Of a stretch of DNA of 64,000 bases, positions 1 to 7,639 are shown piece after piece. Below the pieces are notes generated by a model. It saw only the letters and a program-made list of their open reading frames with translations. It had not been told where the DNA came from and searched no databases. A program made the position numbers and the translations under genes. This DNA is from Arthrobacter oryzae (GTDB taxonomy: Bacteria > Actinomycetota > Actinomycetes > Actinomycetales > Micrococcaceae): contig NZ_CP132204.1 in the NCBI RefSeq assembly GCF_030718995.1, positions 2,728,001-2,792,000 on the forward strand. Reading direction: 5' to 3'. Each line of letters starts with the position of its first letter. The stretch's first letter is position 1.

Positions 1-454
1 TGGGCGAGAAGGCGTCTGAATCCAGCTGCGCCTTGCCGTCCGGATAGGTGCCGGCGCGGGAGAACAGCATGCGCAGCGAGTTGGACAGCGTGGTCACCGT
101 GCCCACGGTGGAGCGGCTGCTCGGGGTCCCGCGCCGTTGTTGAAGCGCGACGGCGGGAGGCAGCCCGGTGATCATCTCCACCTTGGGATTGTGGCCCTGC
201 TGGATGAGTCGGCGGGCGTACGGCGCCACAGACTCGAAGTAGCGGCGCTGGGCCTCGGCGTAGATGGTGCCGAAGGCGAGGGACGACTTGCCGGAACCGG
301 ACACGCCGGTAAACGCGACGATGGCATCCCGTGGAACATCCACGTCCACGGTGCGCAGGTTGTTTTCCCGGGCACCGCGCACCCGAACAAATCCATCCGT
401 GTGGTGGTCCGGGGTCAGAAAGGGAACATCGGAAGCCTGCTTATTGTGTTGCAT
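1..454 (-). CDS. UvrA-like excinuclease ABC ATPase, N-terminal part
   Basis: N-terminal 151 residues of a UvrA-family ATPase; the rest lies beyond the left edge. Visible are the ABC-type N-terminus, a Walker A loop GVSGSGKSS at about residues 50-58, and the following family block with AEAQRRYFESVAPYARR. In UvrA these belong to the first nucleotide-binding domain of the damage-recognition subunit of nucleotide excision repair. The start begins MQHNKQASDVPF and adds about 20 residues before the conserved core. Such extended, stand-alone UvrA paralogues (UvrA2 or drug-resistance type) are common in actinobacteria, so this may not be the main uvrA. It is divergent from the deaminase, with 48 bp between start codons. 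Confidence 0.85.
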   Translation of the reverse strand, partial: MQHNKQASDVPFLTPDHHTDGFVRVRGARENNLRTVDVDVPRDAIVAFTGVSGSGKSSLAFGTIYAEAQRRYFESVAPYARRLIQQGHNPKVEMITGLPPAVALQQRRGTPSSRSTVGTVTTLSNSLRMLFSRAGTYPDGKAQLDSDAFSP

Positions 455-490
455 TGATTCGACTCTATCGGTGCAGGGGCACAGCGGGCA

Positions 491-496
491 TATCCT
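491..496 (+). promoter_or_regulatory. -10 box for a leaderless deaminase mRNA
   Basis: TATCCT ends 6 nt before the ATG at 503 and no Shine-Dalgarno sequence is present. This spacing puts the transcription start at or next to the start codon, as in known actinobacterial leaderless genes. Confidence 0.5.
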
Positions 497-502
497 TACC
501 GG

Positions 503-1669
503 ATGGAAACTTACGACGACGCGCCCGGACCCGGCGGTGCGTCAGCACTCAGCGATGCCCCTGTTCCCGATGCCAAACAGGCAGTGTCCGAACAGGCAGT
601 GTCCGAAGAAGCAGCGGCCGAACAAGCAGCGGCCGAACCGGCTCTGTCCGAAGAGGCAGTGTCCGACGAAGCAGCGGCAGAGCCGCCCGTCAAGCTACTG
701 CCGGTGGCGGAGCTGCACCTCCACATCGAGGGGACCCTGGAGCCGGAGCTGATTTTCGCCCTCGCTGAGCGCAACGGGATCGAGCTGCCGTACGCGGACC
801 TCGACGAGCTGCGTGCCCGCTACGAGTTCACGGACCTGCAGTCGTTCCTGGACCTGTACTACGCCAACATGGCCGTGCTGCAGACCGAGCAGGACTTCGC
901 GGACATGACCCGCGCCTATCTGGAGCGTGCGGCGGCCGCCGGAGTGCGGCACGCGGAAATCATGATGGACCCGCAGGCCCACGTATCCCGTGGCGTGCCG
1001 CTGGAAACCTGCGTGAACGGGGTGGCCTCCGTGCTGGCCAACTCCCTGGAAGAGTTCGGTGTGTCCACGCTGCTCATCGCGGCGTTCCTGCGCGACCTGT
1101 CCGAGGAATCGGCCCTCGACGTCCTGGAGCAGCTGCTGGCCATGAACGCGCCCATTGCCGGCATCGGTCTGGACTCGGCCGAGGTGGGCAACCCGCCGGC
1201 CAAATTCGAACGGCTGTTCGCCCGGGCGAAGGAAGCCGGACTGCACCGGATAGCGCACGCCGGCGAGGAGGGCCCGCCGTCGTACATTATCGACGCGCTG
1301 GAACTGCTGGATGTGGAGCGGATCGACCACGGCATCCGGTGCATGGAGGACCCCGACCTGGTGGAGCACCTTGTGGCGGAGCGGGTGCCGCTGACCGTGT
1401 GCCCATTGTCCAATGTGCGGCTCCGTGCGGTGGACACCCTGGCCGAGCACCCGCTGCCGGCCATGCTCGCCGCGGGTCTGAACGTCAGCGTGAACTCAGA
1501 CGATCCCGCGTACTTCGGCGGGTATGTGGACGACAACTTCGTGCAACTGCAAGCCGTCCTGGGCCTCTCCGAGTTCGACCGGGTCCGGCTGGCCTCCAAC
1601 TCCATCCGGTCCTCCTTCGCAGGCGAAGAGCGCAAGACCGAGCTGCTCGCGGAGCTCGGCTACTCCTGA
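503..1669 (+). CDS. Adenosine deaminase family protein, probably adenine deaminase type
   Basis: Zinc-dependent aminohydrolase of purine salvage, 388 aa. The metal-binding H-x-H is H72/H74 in ELHLHIEGTLEPEL, HAGEEG starts at H252, and the metal/catalytic SDDP has D333/D334. The variants HIEGTLEPEL and DDPAYFGGY are, from memory, those of the adenine deaminase (yeast Aah1-like) branch rather than classical adenosine deaminase, so adenine to hypoxanthine is the more likely reaction. Before the catalytic domain lies an extension of about 60 residues, half of it a tandem pentapeptide repeat. The ATG at 503 is preceded by a -10 box and no ribosome binding site. Family assignment is firm; substrate is inferred. 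Confidence 0.9.
   Translation: METYDDAPGPGGASALSDAPVPDAKQAVSEQAVSEEAAAEQAAAEPALSEEAVSDEAAAEPPVKLLPVAELHLHIEGTLEPELIFALAERNGIELPYADLDELRARYEFTDLQSFLDLYYANMAVLQTEQDFADMTRAYLERAAAAGVRHAEIMMDPQAHVSRGVPLETCVNGVASVLANSLEEFGVSTLLIAAFLRDLSEESALDVLEQLLAMNAPIAGIGLDSAEVGNPPAKFERLFARAKEAGLHRIAHAGEEGPPSYIIDALELLDVERIDHGIRCMEDPDLVEHLVAERVPLTVCPLSNVRLRAVDTLAEHPLPAMLAAGLNVSVNSDDPAYFGGYVDDNFVQLQAVLGLSEFDRVRLASNSIRSSFAGEERKTELLAELGYS
581..685 (+). repeat. Seven 15-bp tandem units encoding acidic pentapeptides
   Basis: Residues 27-61 of the deaminase are seven consecutive pentapeptides: AVSEQ, AVSEE, AAAEQ, AAAEP, ALSEE, AVSDE, AAAEP. The DNA repeats with a 15-bp period (gcagtgtccgaa / gcagcggccgaa types), so copy number can change without a frameshift. 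It forms an acidic, Ala-rich, probably disordered N-terminal tail. Confidence 0.9.
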
Positions 1670-1814
1670 GCACGGACGGCCGGGCCGAATGCTTGCGGGG
1701 CCCTGTCATACCTGCTAATCCTGAGGAAAGATCGTGTCCGTGGGGACGCTTCTCCAGGGTGACATCAGTTCAAAGCAGCACTGATCAGCAGGTTCCGAGT
1801 CAGGGAGGCGCAGC

Positions 1815-4112
1815 ATGCCGCGCAAGAATCCGCACGTGGAAGAAGCCGACGAAAATAACCTGGAAGTGGGGAAGCCCAAGGACTGGGCCGCCGGCATTCC
1901 CGGCGTCTACCACTCGATGCAGCCGGCCCTGAAACACATGGGCGTGGGGCGTGCCGGCAAGACGCTGCTGGGGCTGAACCAGAAGGACGGCTTCGATTGC
2001 ATGAGCTGCGCCTGGCCGGATCCCGGGCACCGGAAGACCTTCGAGTTCTGTGAACAGGGCGCAAAGGCGGTCACGTGGGAGGCGACTCCGGTGGTGGTGC
2101 CCTCCGAGTTTTGGGCCGCGAACCCCGTCAGCGAACTGCGGGAGCGGTCCGAATACTGGCTCGGGATGCAGGGCCGCCTTACGGAGCCGGTGTACAAACC
2201 GGCGGGGGAGGACCACTACCGGCCGGTCACCTGGGACGAGGCCTTTTCCATCATCGGCAGCAAGCTCCAGGGCCTGGACAGCCCGGACGAGGCCGCGTTC
2301 TACACCAGCGGCCGGACCTCGAACGAGGCGGCGTTCCTGTACCAGCTGTTCGTGCGGGCCTTCGGGACCAACAACCTCCCGGACTGCTCCAACATGTGCC
2401 ATGAGTCCTCCGGCTGGGCCATGGGCCAGACCATCGGCGTGGGCAAGGCCACCGTCTCCTATGACGACTTCGCCAAGGCGGACTTGATCATCATCATGGG
2501 CCAGAACCCCGGCAGTAACCATCCCCGCATGCTCACCGCACTCGAGGACGCCAAGGAGGCCGGCTGCGAGATCGTGGCCATCAACCCGCTGCCCGAAGCC
2601 GGGCTCATGCGGTACAAGAACCCGCAGAAGATCAACGGAATCGTGGGACGCGGCACGGAGCTGGCGGACCAGTACCTGCAGATCCGGCTGGGCGGTGACA
2701 TGGCGCTGATGCAGGCCCTGTCCAGGCGGGTGCTGGACGCAGAGTCCAAGCGCCCCGGCAAAGTGCTGGACCACGAATTCCTCCGGGAGCACTGCGAGGG
2801 CCTGGACGAACTCAGGGCGCACCTTGCTTCCCTGCAGGAAGCCACCGTGCTGCGCGCCACCGGCCTGAGCAGCATGGAGATCGACGAACTCGCCGAACGG
2901 TACCTGCGTGCCGGCAAGGTGATCATCACCTGGGCCATGGGCATCACGCAGCACAAGAAGGCCGTGCCCACCATCAAGGAGATCATCAACCTTCTGCTGC
3001 TGCGCGGAAACATCGGCAAGCCCGGCGCCGGAGCCTCGCCGATCCGCGGCCACAGCAACGTCCAGGGCGACCGCACCATGGGCATCTGGGAGCAGATGCC
3101 GCCCGCCTTCCTGGACGCGCTCGGCAAGGAATTCAGTTTCAAACCGCCCCGGGAACCCGGCGCTGACGCCGTGGAAGCCATCCGCAGAATGCGCGACGGC
3201 GGGATCAAGGTTTTCGTCGCGATGGGAGGCAACTTCGTGGCGGCCATCTCGGACACGCACGCAGCCGAGGCGGCCGTGTCGGCCACCGAAATGACCGTGC
3301 AGATTTCCACCAAACTGAACCGTTCGCATGCGGTCACAGGCGAGGAGGCCCTGATCCTGCCCACGCTCGGGCGGACGGAAATCGACCTGCAGGAAACCGG
3401 GCCGCAGTTCGTGTCCGTGGAGGACACCGTGTCCGCCGTGCACGCCTCCGAGGGAAAGGTGAAGCCGGTGGCGCCCGGGCTGCTGTCCGAGGTGGCGATC
3501 GTCAGCCGGCTTGCCCGGGCAACCGTGGACAGCCGGATCAACGCCGACTGGGCCGGGTTCGAACGGAATTACGACCTCATCCGGGACCACATCTCGCACG
3601 TGGTGGCCGGCTGCGAGGACTACAACCGGAGGATCCGGGAATGGGGCGGGTTCGTGCTGCCCAACGGTCCGAGGGACTCACGCAGCTTCCACACCCCGAC
3701 GGGCAAGGCCATGCTGACCGTCAACGAGCTGGAGCACGTGGAGCGGCCCGCCGGCACGCTGATCCTGCAGACCATGCGGTCCCACGACCAGTTCAACACC
3801 ACCATCTACGGGTACAACGACCGGTACCGCGGGGTCAAGAAGGGCAGGGACGTTGTCTTTGTCAGCCCCGAAGACATCACCGAACTGGGCCTCGCGGACG
3901 GGCAACTCGTGGACATCCACGGCGTCTACGGGGACGGCACCGAGCGGGTGATCCGGAAGTTCCGGGTGGTGTCCTACCCCACGGCGCGGGGGTGCGCCGC
4001 AGCCTACTACCCGGAAGCGAACGTCCTGGTGCCCCTGGAGAGCGTTGCGGAGGGCAGCCACACGCCTGTCTCCAAGGCCGTCATCGTGCGCCTGCAGCCG
4101 AGCCTGGCCTGA
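1815..4112 (+). CDS. FdhF/YdeP family molybdopterin oxidoreductase
   Basis: 765-residue oxidoreductase of the bis-MGD molybdenum family (formate dehydrogenase H / E. coli YdeP branch). The early FDCMSCAWPDP block (about residues 56-66) followed by a third Cys is typical of YdeP-type proteins and could hold an Fe-S cluster. FYTSGRTSNEAAF and SNMCHESSG fall in the molybdopterin domain; a molydopterin dinucleotide-binding domain occupies the last 130 residues. No Tat signal is seen, so it is probably cytoplasmic. A strong SD (GGGAGG) precedes the ATG. Natural substrate is unknown for the family; YdeP itself is linked to acid resistance. First gene of an apparent three-gene operon. Confidence 0.92.
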   Translation: MPRKNPHVEEADENNLEVGKPKDWAAGIPGVYHSMQPALKHMGVGRAGKTLLGLNQKDGFDCMSCAWPDPGHRKTFEFCEQGAKAVTWEATPVVVPSEFWAANPVSELRERSEYWLGMQGRLTEPVYKPAGEDHYRPVTWDEAFSIIGSKLQGLDSPDEAAFYTSGRTSNEAAFLYQLFVRAFGTNNLPDCSNMCHESSGWAMGQTIGVGKATVSYDDFAKADLIIIMGQNPGSNHPRMLTALEDAKEAGCEIVAINPLPEAGLMRYKNPQKINGIVGRGTELADQYLQIRLGGDMALMQALSRRVLDAESKRPGKVLDHEFLREHCEGLDELRAHLASLQEATVLRATGLSSMEIDELAERYLRAGKVIITWAMGITQHKKAVPTIKEIINLLLLRGNIGKPGAGASPIRGHSNVQGDRTMGIWEQMPPAFLDALGKEFSFKPPREPGADAVEAIRRMRDGGIKVFVAMGGNFVAAISDTHAAEAAVSATEMTVQISTKLNRSHAVTGEEALILPTLGRTEIDLQETGPQFVSVEDTVSAVHASEGKVKPVAPGLLSEVAIVSRLARATVDSRINADWAGFERNYDLIRDHISHVVAGCEDYNRRIREWGGFVLPNGPRDSRSFHTPTGKAMLTVNELEHVERPAGTLILQTMRSHDQFNTTIYGYNDRYRGVKKGRDVVFVSPEDITELGLADGQLVDIHGVYGDGTERVIRKFRVVSYPTARGCAAAYYPEANVLVPLESVAEGSHTPVSKAVIVRLQPSLA

Positions 4113-4124
4113 ACGGAGGCAGTC

Positions 4125-4949
4125 ATGGCCATCGTCACCGTGGGCGACGTCGACCTGTTCTATGAGGAGGCAGGCCGCGGCCCGGGCCTCGTGCTGGTGC
4201 ACGGGTCCTGGGTGGACCACCACGAATGGGATCAAATGATGCCACTGCTCGCCGGGCATTTCCGGGTTGTCAGCTACGAGAGGAGGGGACACAGCGGCAG
4301 CTCCGCGCCGGACCGGCAGGGATCGGTCCGCGAGGATGTCGAGGACCTCTTCGGGCTCATCCGCCTGCTGGGCCTTGACCCGGCCGTGGTTGTCGGCAAT
4401 TCGTTCGGCGGACTGGTGGCGCTGCGCCTGGCCGCGGCCCATCCGGAGGTGGTAGCAGCGATCGTTGTGCACGAACCGCCTGGACTGGGGCTGTTGGCTG
4501 ATGACCCCGTCCATGCGGAGGTCCTCCAGGGCTTCACCGCCCGCGTGGGCGAAGTTGCGGCAGCGCTGAAGGCGGGGGAGTACGCGGAAGGTGCCGAACT
4601 TTTCGTTGATTCGATCGCGCTGGGTCCCGGAAGCTGGGAACGCCTTCCGGTGGCGCAGCAGGAGACGTTTATCCGGAATGCTCCCACCTTCCTGGACGAA
4701 CTCGGTGACCCGGACAGCCTTACCCTCGATCTCGGCCAGTTACAGAAATACACCGGCCCCGTCCTCCTGACACAAGGTGACCAGAGCCCGCCGATGTTTG
4801 CCGCCGTCCTGGACCGCATCCACGGTGCCCTGCCGCACGCCCAGCGCCTCACCTGCTCCGGAGCCGGCCACATCCCGCACCTGACGCACCCGCAGGACTA
4901 TGCAGAATCCGTGATCAAATACGCCGTCCAGGACGACGGCGCCTCCTGA
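4125..4949 (+). CDS. Alpha/beta-fold hydrolase
   Basis: 274 aa alpha/beta hydrolase. HGSWVDHHEW (about residues 26-35) is the oxyanion-hole region, GNSFGG places the nucleophile at Ser93, and GAGHIPHLTHP near residue 252 supplies the catalytic His. No signal peptide. It starts 12 bp after the YdeP-type gene with SD GGAGG, so the two are almost certainly co-transcribed. Substrate cannot be read from the sequence; the context suggests processing of the oxidoreductase substrate or product. Confidence 0.9.
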   Translation: MAIVTVGDVDLFYEEAGRGPGLVLVHGSWVDHHEWDQMMPLLAGHFRVVSYERRGHSGSSAPDRQGSVREDVEDLFGLIRLLGLDPAVVVGNSFGGLVALRLAAAHPEVVAAIVVHEPPGLGLLADDPVHAEVLQGFTARVGEVAAALKAGEYAEGAELFVDSIALGPGSWERLPVAQQETFIRNAPTFLDELGDPDSLTLDLGQLQKYTGPVLLTQGDQSPPMFAAVLDRIHGALPHAQRLTCSGAGHIPHLTHPQDYAESVIKYAVQDDGAS

Positions 4950-4976
4950 CAGAACCGAATGCCCCGGGAGGGCAGC

Positions 4977-5363
4977 ATGAGTAATTTCCTTTTGTACCTT
5001 GATGCGTCCGACGTTCGGCCCGGGAAGCTGAACGAACTGAAGACCGCCATGGAGGACCTCACGCGCTTCGTCGAAGCCACCGAGCCACGGATCATCGCCT
5101 ACAACGTCTATTTCTCAGCAGACGGCACACGCATGAACGTCCTTCACATCCACCCGGACGCAGCATCGCTGGAGTTTCACATGGAGATTCTCGGCCCGCG
5201 CCTTCCCCCGATAGCGCCCTTCGTCACGCTTCGGACCATTGAAATTTTCGGCACGGTCGGCAACGGGCTGAGGCAACAGCTTGAGGTAAAGACGCAACTG
5301 CTCGGCGGGAGCGTCATTGTCCTCGACCACCACGCGGGCTTTGCTCGAGTGCCCACCGCGTGA
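4977..5363 (+). CDS. Small protein, possibly ferredoxin-like ABM fold
   Basis: 128 aa with no recognised family. It begins MSNFLLYLDASDVRPGKL and carries HIHPDAASLEFHMEILG, resembling the strand-helix-strand layout of antibiotic-biosynthesis-monooxygenase/dimeric alpha-beta barrel proteins, but this is only a guess from the pattern. The start at 4977 is preferred over the in-frame ATG at 4959 because GGGAGGG sits 4 nt upstream. It lies 27 bp behind the hydrolase and probably ends the operon. The last 40 residues look less conserved. Confidence 0.7.
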   Translation: MSNFLLYLDASDVRPGKLNELKTAMEDLTRFVEATEPRIIAYNVYFSADGTRMNVLHIHPDAASLEFHMEILGPRLPPIAPFVTLRTIEIFGTVGNGLRQQLEVKTQLLGGSVIVLDHHAGFARVPTA

Positions 5364-5554
5364 CTTCGGGCACAGGCGCGTTGTCAACAGGTCCAAAGTC
5401 CCGAAATTTCCGGCTTCAAGCTGAGACCCTTGGATCACTTGCGTCGCATTCCGCGTCATAGTGGGTCACGACACACATTGTTAACCCGCATAGTCGCCTC
5501 TGGTTACAGTTCACTGGCAAAATGCTGAGTGATCACATGCTCGAAAGGACAAAC

Positions 5555-6457
5555 ATGCCCACGGCTATTGCAGACACCACCACGGTTCGACTCAAGTCAG
5601 TGCTCGACATTCTCGCAGAAAGCGTCCTGTCAGGTGAGACCCTCGGCGCAGGCGCCGTCCTGGCCCAGGCCACGGTTCGCGTCCCGCTGAACGAGAAGGA
5701 AAGTGAACTGCTCAGCGGAGGCATTCCCCGGGGACACAAGGCGCTTACCACCGCCACCAGCAAGCTCGTCAAGGCCGGCTGGCTCGTCAAGGGACGCAGC
5801 GGCTGGACCATTACCGAAGACGGACTCCGTGCCACTGTGGCATTCCCGGATGCCGACTCATTTGCCACCGCACTCGCCGAGGGCACTCCGGTTCCGTCCG
5901 ATGTGCCGGTACCCACGGAGCTCCCGGCCCGCGCGGCAGCTCCGAAGGCCGCAGCCGCTAAGGCTCCCAAGGCAGCACCGAAGAAAAAGGCGCCGTCCAA
6001 GGCTGCCAAGGTGGTTGAAAAGGCGGCCGAGCTGATCGAAGAGGCAGTGGCACCGGTGGCGAAGGCCGTGCGCACGCGCAAGGCTGCCGCCAAGCCGGCC
6101 ACAGCCGGCGAGGAGGCTGCAGAAGCCCAGGCTGTGGCGCAGGGTGCCGAGTCGATCGACCAGCCGGAAGCAGTTGCGATTGCCGGCGACTTCAACGTCC
6201 TGCTCGGCGCACCGGCGAACTGGGCACCGCAGTACGATGAATCGCAGATGAAGCTGGACGCAGTGGACAAGCTGTGGAAGCTCACCACCGACCTTCCCGC
6301 CGGGCACTACAGCTTCAAGATCGCGCTCAACCGTTCCTGGGACGAGAACTACGGCGCATTCGGCGCGTTCGATGGTGCAAACCACGAACTCCACCACCCG
6401 GGCGGTCGCATCACGTTCAACTACGACCACCGGACGCGGGACATCACGCTCGTCTAG
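5555..6457 (+). CDS. Winged-helix, Lys/Ala-rich linker and X25-like domain protein
   Basis: 300 aa with three parts. Residues about 10-95 look like a winged-helix/HTH unit (LTTATSKLVKAGWLVKGRSGWTITEDG). About 125-200 is a histone H1-like linker rich in Lys, Ala and Pro. From about 203, SIDQPEAVAIAGDFNVLLG to the end, it resembles the X25 starch-binding-like domain of pullulanases (AGHYSFKIALNRSWDENYG). No catalytic glycosidase domain or signal peptide is present. The ATG at 5555 has AAAGGA upstream and is preferred over 5522. Function is unknown; a nucleoid-associated or glycogen-linked role is conjecture. Confidence 0.8.
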   Translation: MPTAIADTTTVRLKSVLDILAESVLSGETLGAGAVLAQATVRVPLNEKESELLSGGIPRGHKALTTATSKLVKAGWLVKGRSGWTITEDGLRATVAFPDADSFATALAEGTPVPSDVPVPTELPARAAAPKAAAAKAPKAAPKKKAPSKAAKVVEKAAELIEEAVAPVAKAVRTRKAAAKPATAGEEAAEAQAVAQGAESIDQPEAVAIAGDFNVLLGAPANWAPQYDESQMKLDAVDKLWKLTTDLPAGHYSFKIALNRSWDENYGAFGAFDGANHELHHPGGRITFNYDHRTRDITLV

Positions 6458-6493
6458 GGGTCATACCCTGCGCAGGCCCCCGCTCCTGTAGGC

Positions 6494-6537
6494 AGCTGAC
6501 CCTGATCGGCCTAGAATCAGAGCCATCAGGGTCAGCT
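6494..6537. promoter_or_regulatory. 13-bp inverted repeat around a possible -10 box
   Basis: AGCTGACCCTGAT at 6494-6506 is repeated in reverse complement at 6525-6537, with an 18-nt spacer that contains TAGAAT (6512-6517), a plausible -10 box. The right arm ends just before the SD of the hydrolase at 6556. It could be an operator with two half-sites flanking the -10, or an mRNA hairpin next to the ribosome binding site. Confidence 0.5.
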
Positions 6538-6555
6538 CCAAAGGAGCAGTGCGGC

Positions 6556-7350
6556 ATGCACTCCGTTGAGGTTTCAGGACTGCGGATCGGCTATCGGCGT
6601 GAGGGCCAAGGCCCTCCGCTGGTGCTCCTTCATGGTGCATACGAGGACAGCCGCATCTGGCGACAGCAGCTTGAAGGGCTGTCCAAAGAGTTCACCGTCA
6701 TTGCCTGGGATGCCCCGGGCTGCGGCCGTTCCGACGATCCCCCTCCCGACTTCTCCGGCCGGGAGCTTGGCGACGCGCTCGCGGGCTTCCTCCATGAGGT
6801 AGCGCCGCGAAAGCCGCACGTCCTGGGGCTCTCTTGGGGCTCTGGCGTCGCCCTGGAGCTGTACCGGGGCCACCCGAACATGGTCGCGTCCCTGTTGCTG
6901 GTCTCGGCCTACGCAGGCTGGGCCGGTTCGCTTGCCCCGGAGGAAGTGGAGCGGCGCTACGCTCAGATCCAGGCCGAACTCGACCAGCCCCCGGAGCAAT
7001 TCATCCCCGCATGGCTGCCCACGCTGTTCACGGCGCGGGCCGATCCTGCCGTCGTCGATGAAGCCAGCGCCATCATGGCCGACTTCCACCCCGCCGGCAT
7101 GCGGGCCTTGCTGAATGCCAGCGGACATGCCGACTACCGCGACGTGCTTCCCACCATCAGCGTGCCCACACTGCTGCTCTACGGGGAAGAGGACGTGCGG
7201 TCACCGCTGGCGGTGGCGGAAGAAATGCACCGCCAGATTCCCGGTTCAGAGCTCGTGGTGATTCCCGACGTCGGCCATCTGGCCGCCGCCGAGACGCCCG
7301 AGGCGTTCAACGCCGAAGTCCGCCGGTTCCTGCACAGCATCGGCGATTGA
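6556..7350 (+). CDS. Alpha/beta-fold hydrolase
   Basis: 264 aa alpha/beta hydrolase: HGAYEDSRIW near residue 26, nucleophile elbow GLSWGS with Ser93, acidic residue region LLLYGEEDVRSP, and catalytic His in DVGHLAAAE near residue 243. The open frame continues upstream to 6274, but that part overlaps the previous gene; the ATG at 6556 follows AAGGAG and starts the conserved fold, so it is chosen. It is likely monocistronic and preceded by the inverted repeat. Substrate unknown. Confidence 0.9.
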   Translation: MHSVEVSGLRIGYRREGQGPPLVLLHGAYEDSRIWRQQLEGLSKEFTVIAWDAPGCGRSDDPPPDFSGRELGDALAGFLHEVAPRKPHVLGLSWGSGVALELYRGHPNMVASLLLVSAYAGWAGSLAPEEVERRYAQIQAELDQPPEQFIPAWLPTLFTARADPAVVDEASAIMADFHPAGMRALLNASGHADYRDVLPTISVPTLLLYGEEDVRSPLAVAEEMHRQIPGSELVVIPDVGHLAAAETPEAFNAEVRRFLHSIGD

Positions 7351-7371
7351 AGCCCCCGGAAGCCTGCAATC

Positions 7372-7602
7372 CTAGAACCGTGTGGGGTCCGGATTCGGGG
7401 CAGGCGGCACGGGCGGCATTGGGCCGGGGTCCGGAATCGGCAGCGGCCCGGGCGCCGGCGACGGTTCCGGACCGGGGTGCGGCGGGCGCGGCTCTGTAGG
7501 GTCCGGCCTGTTAGGCGGAAACGGGTTGTCCGGGTCCGGCGGTCCGGTGGGTCCGGGTTCCGGCGGAAACGGATCCGGCTCGGGCAGCGGTGGGATAGTC
7601 AT
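7372..7602 (-). CDS. Proline-rich small protein downstream of alpha-glucosidase
   Basis: 76 aa; about half of all residues are Pro, with Asp, Glu and Gly filling PEP/PDP/PGP runs throughout. It has no signal peptide, membrane segment or Cys. The coding call rests on a strong SD (AAGGAGA) correctly placed before the ATG and a position 37 bp after the alpha-glucosidase stop on the same strand. It should be an extended, disordered acidic chain. No family recognised; low-complexity sequence also arises by chance in GC-rich DNA, so confidence is moderate. Confidence 0.6.
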   Translation of the reverse strand: MTIPPLPEPDPFPPEPGPTGPPDPDNPFPPNRPDPTEPRPPHPGPEPSPAPGPLPIPDPGPMPPVPPAPNPDPTRF

Positions 7603-7639
7603 GATGCTCTCCTTGCTTCGCTGGTGTTTGGATAAAAGC

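Noticed and set aside
581..685. Possible CRISPR-like array
   Set aside because: Units are contiguous 15-bp coding repeats with no spacers; the same holds for the 9-bp repeats at 20067-20116.
1800..3599. Long open frame antisense to the molybdopterin oxidoreductase
   Set aside because: Typical antisense shadow of GC-rich coding DNA; no family motifs, no SD, and the sense gene is unmistakable.
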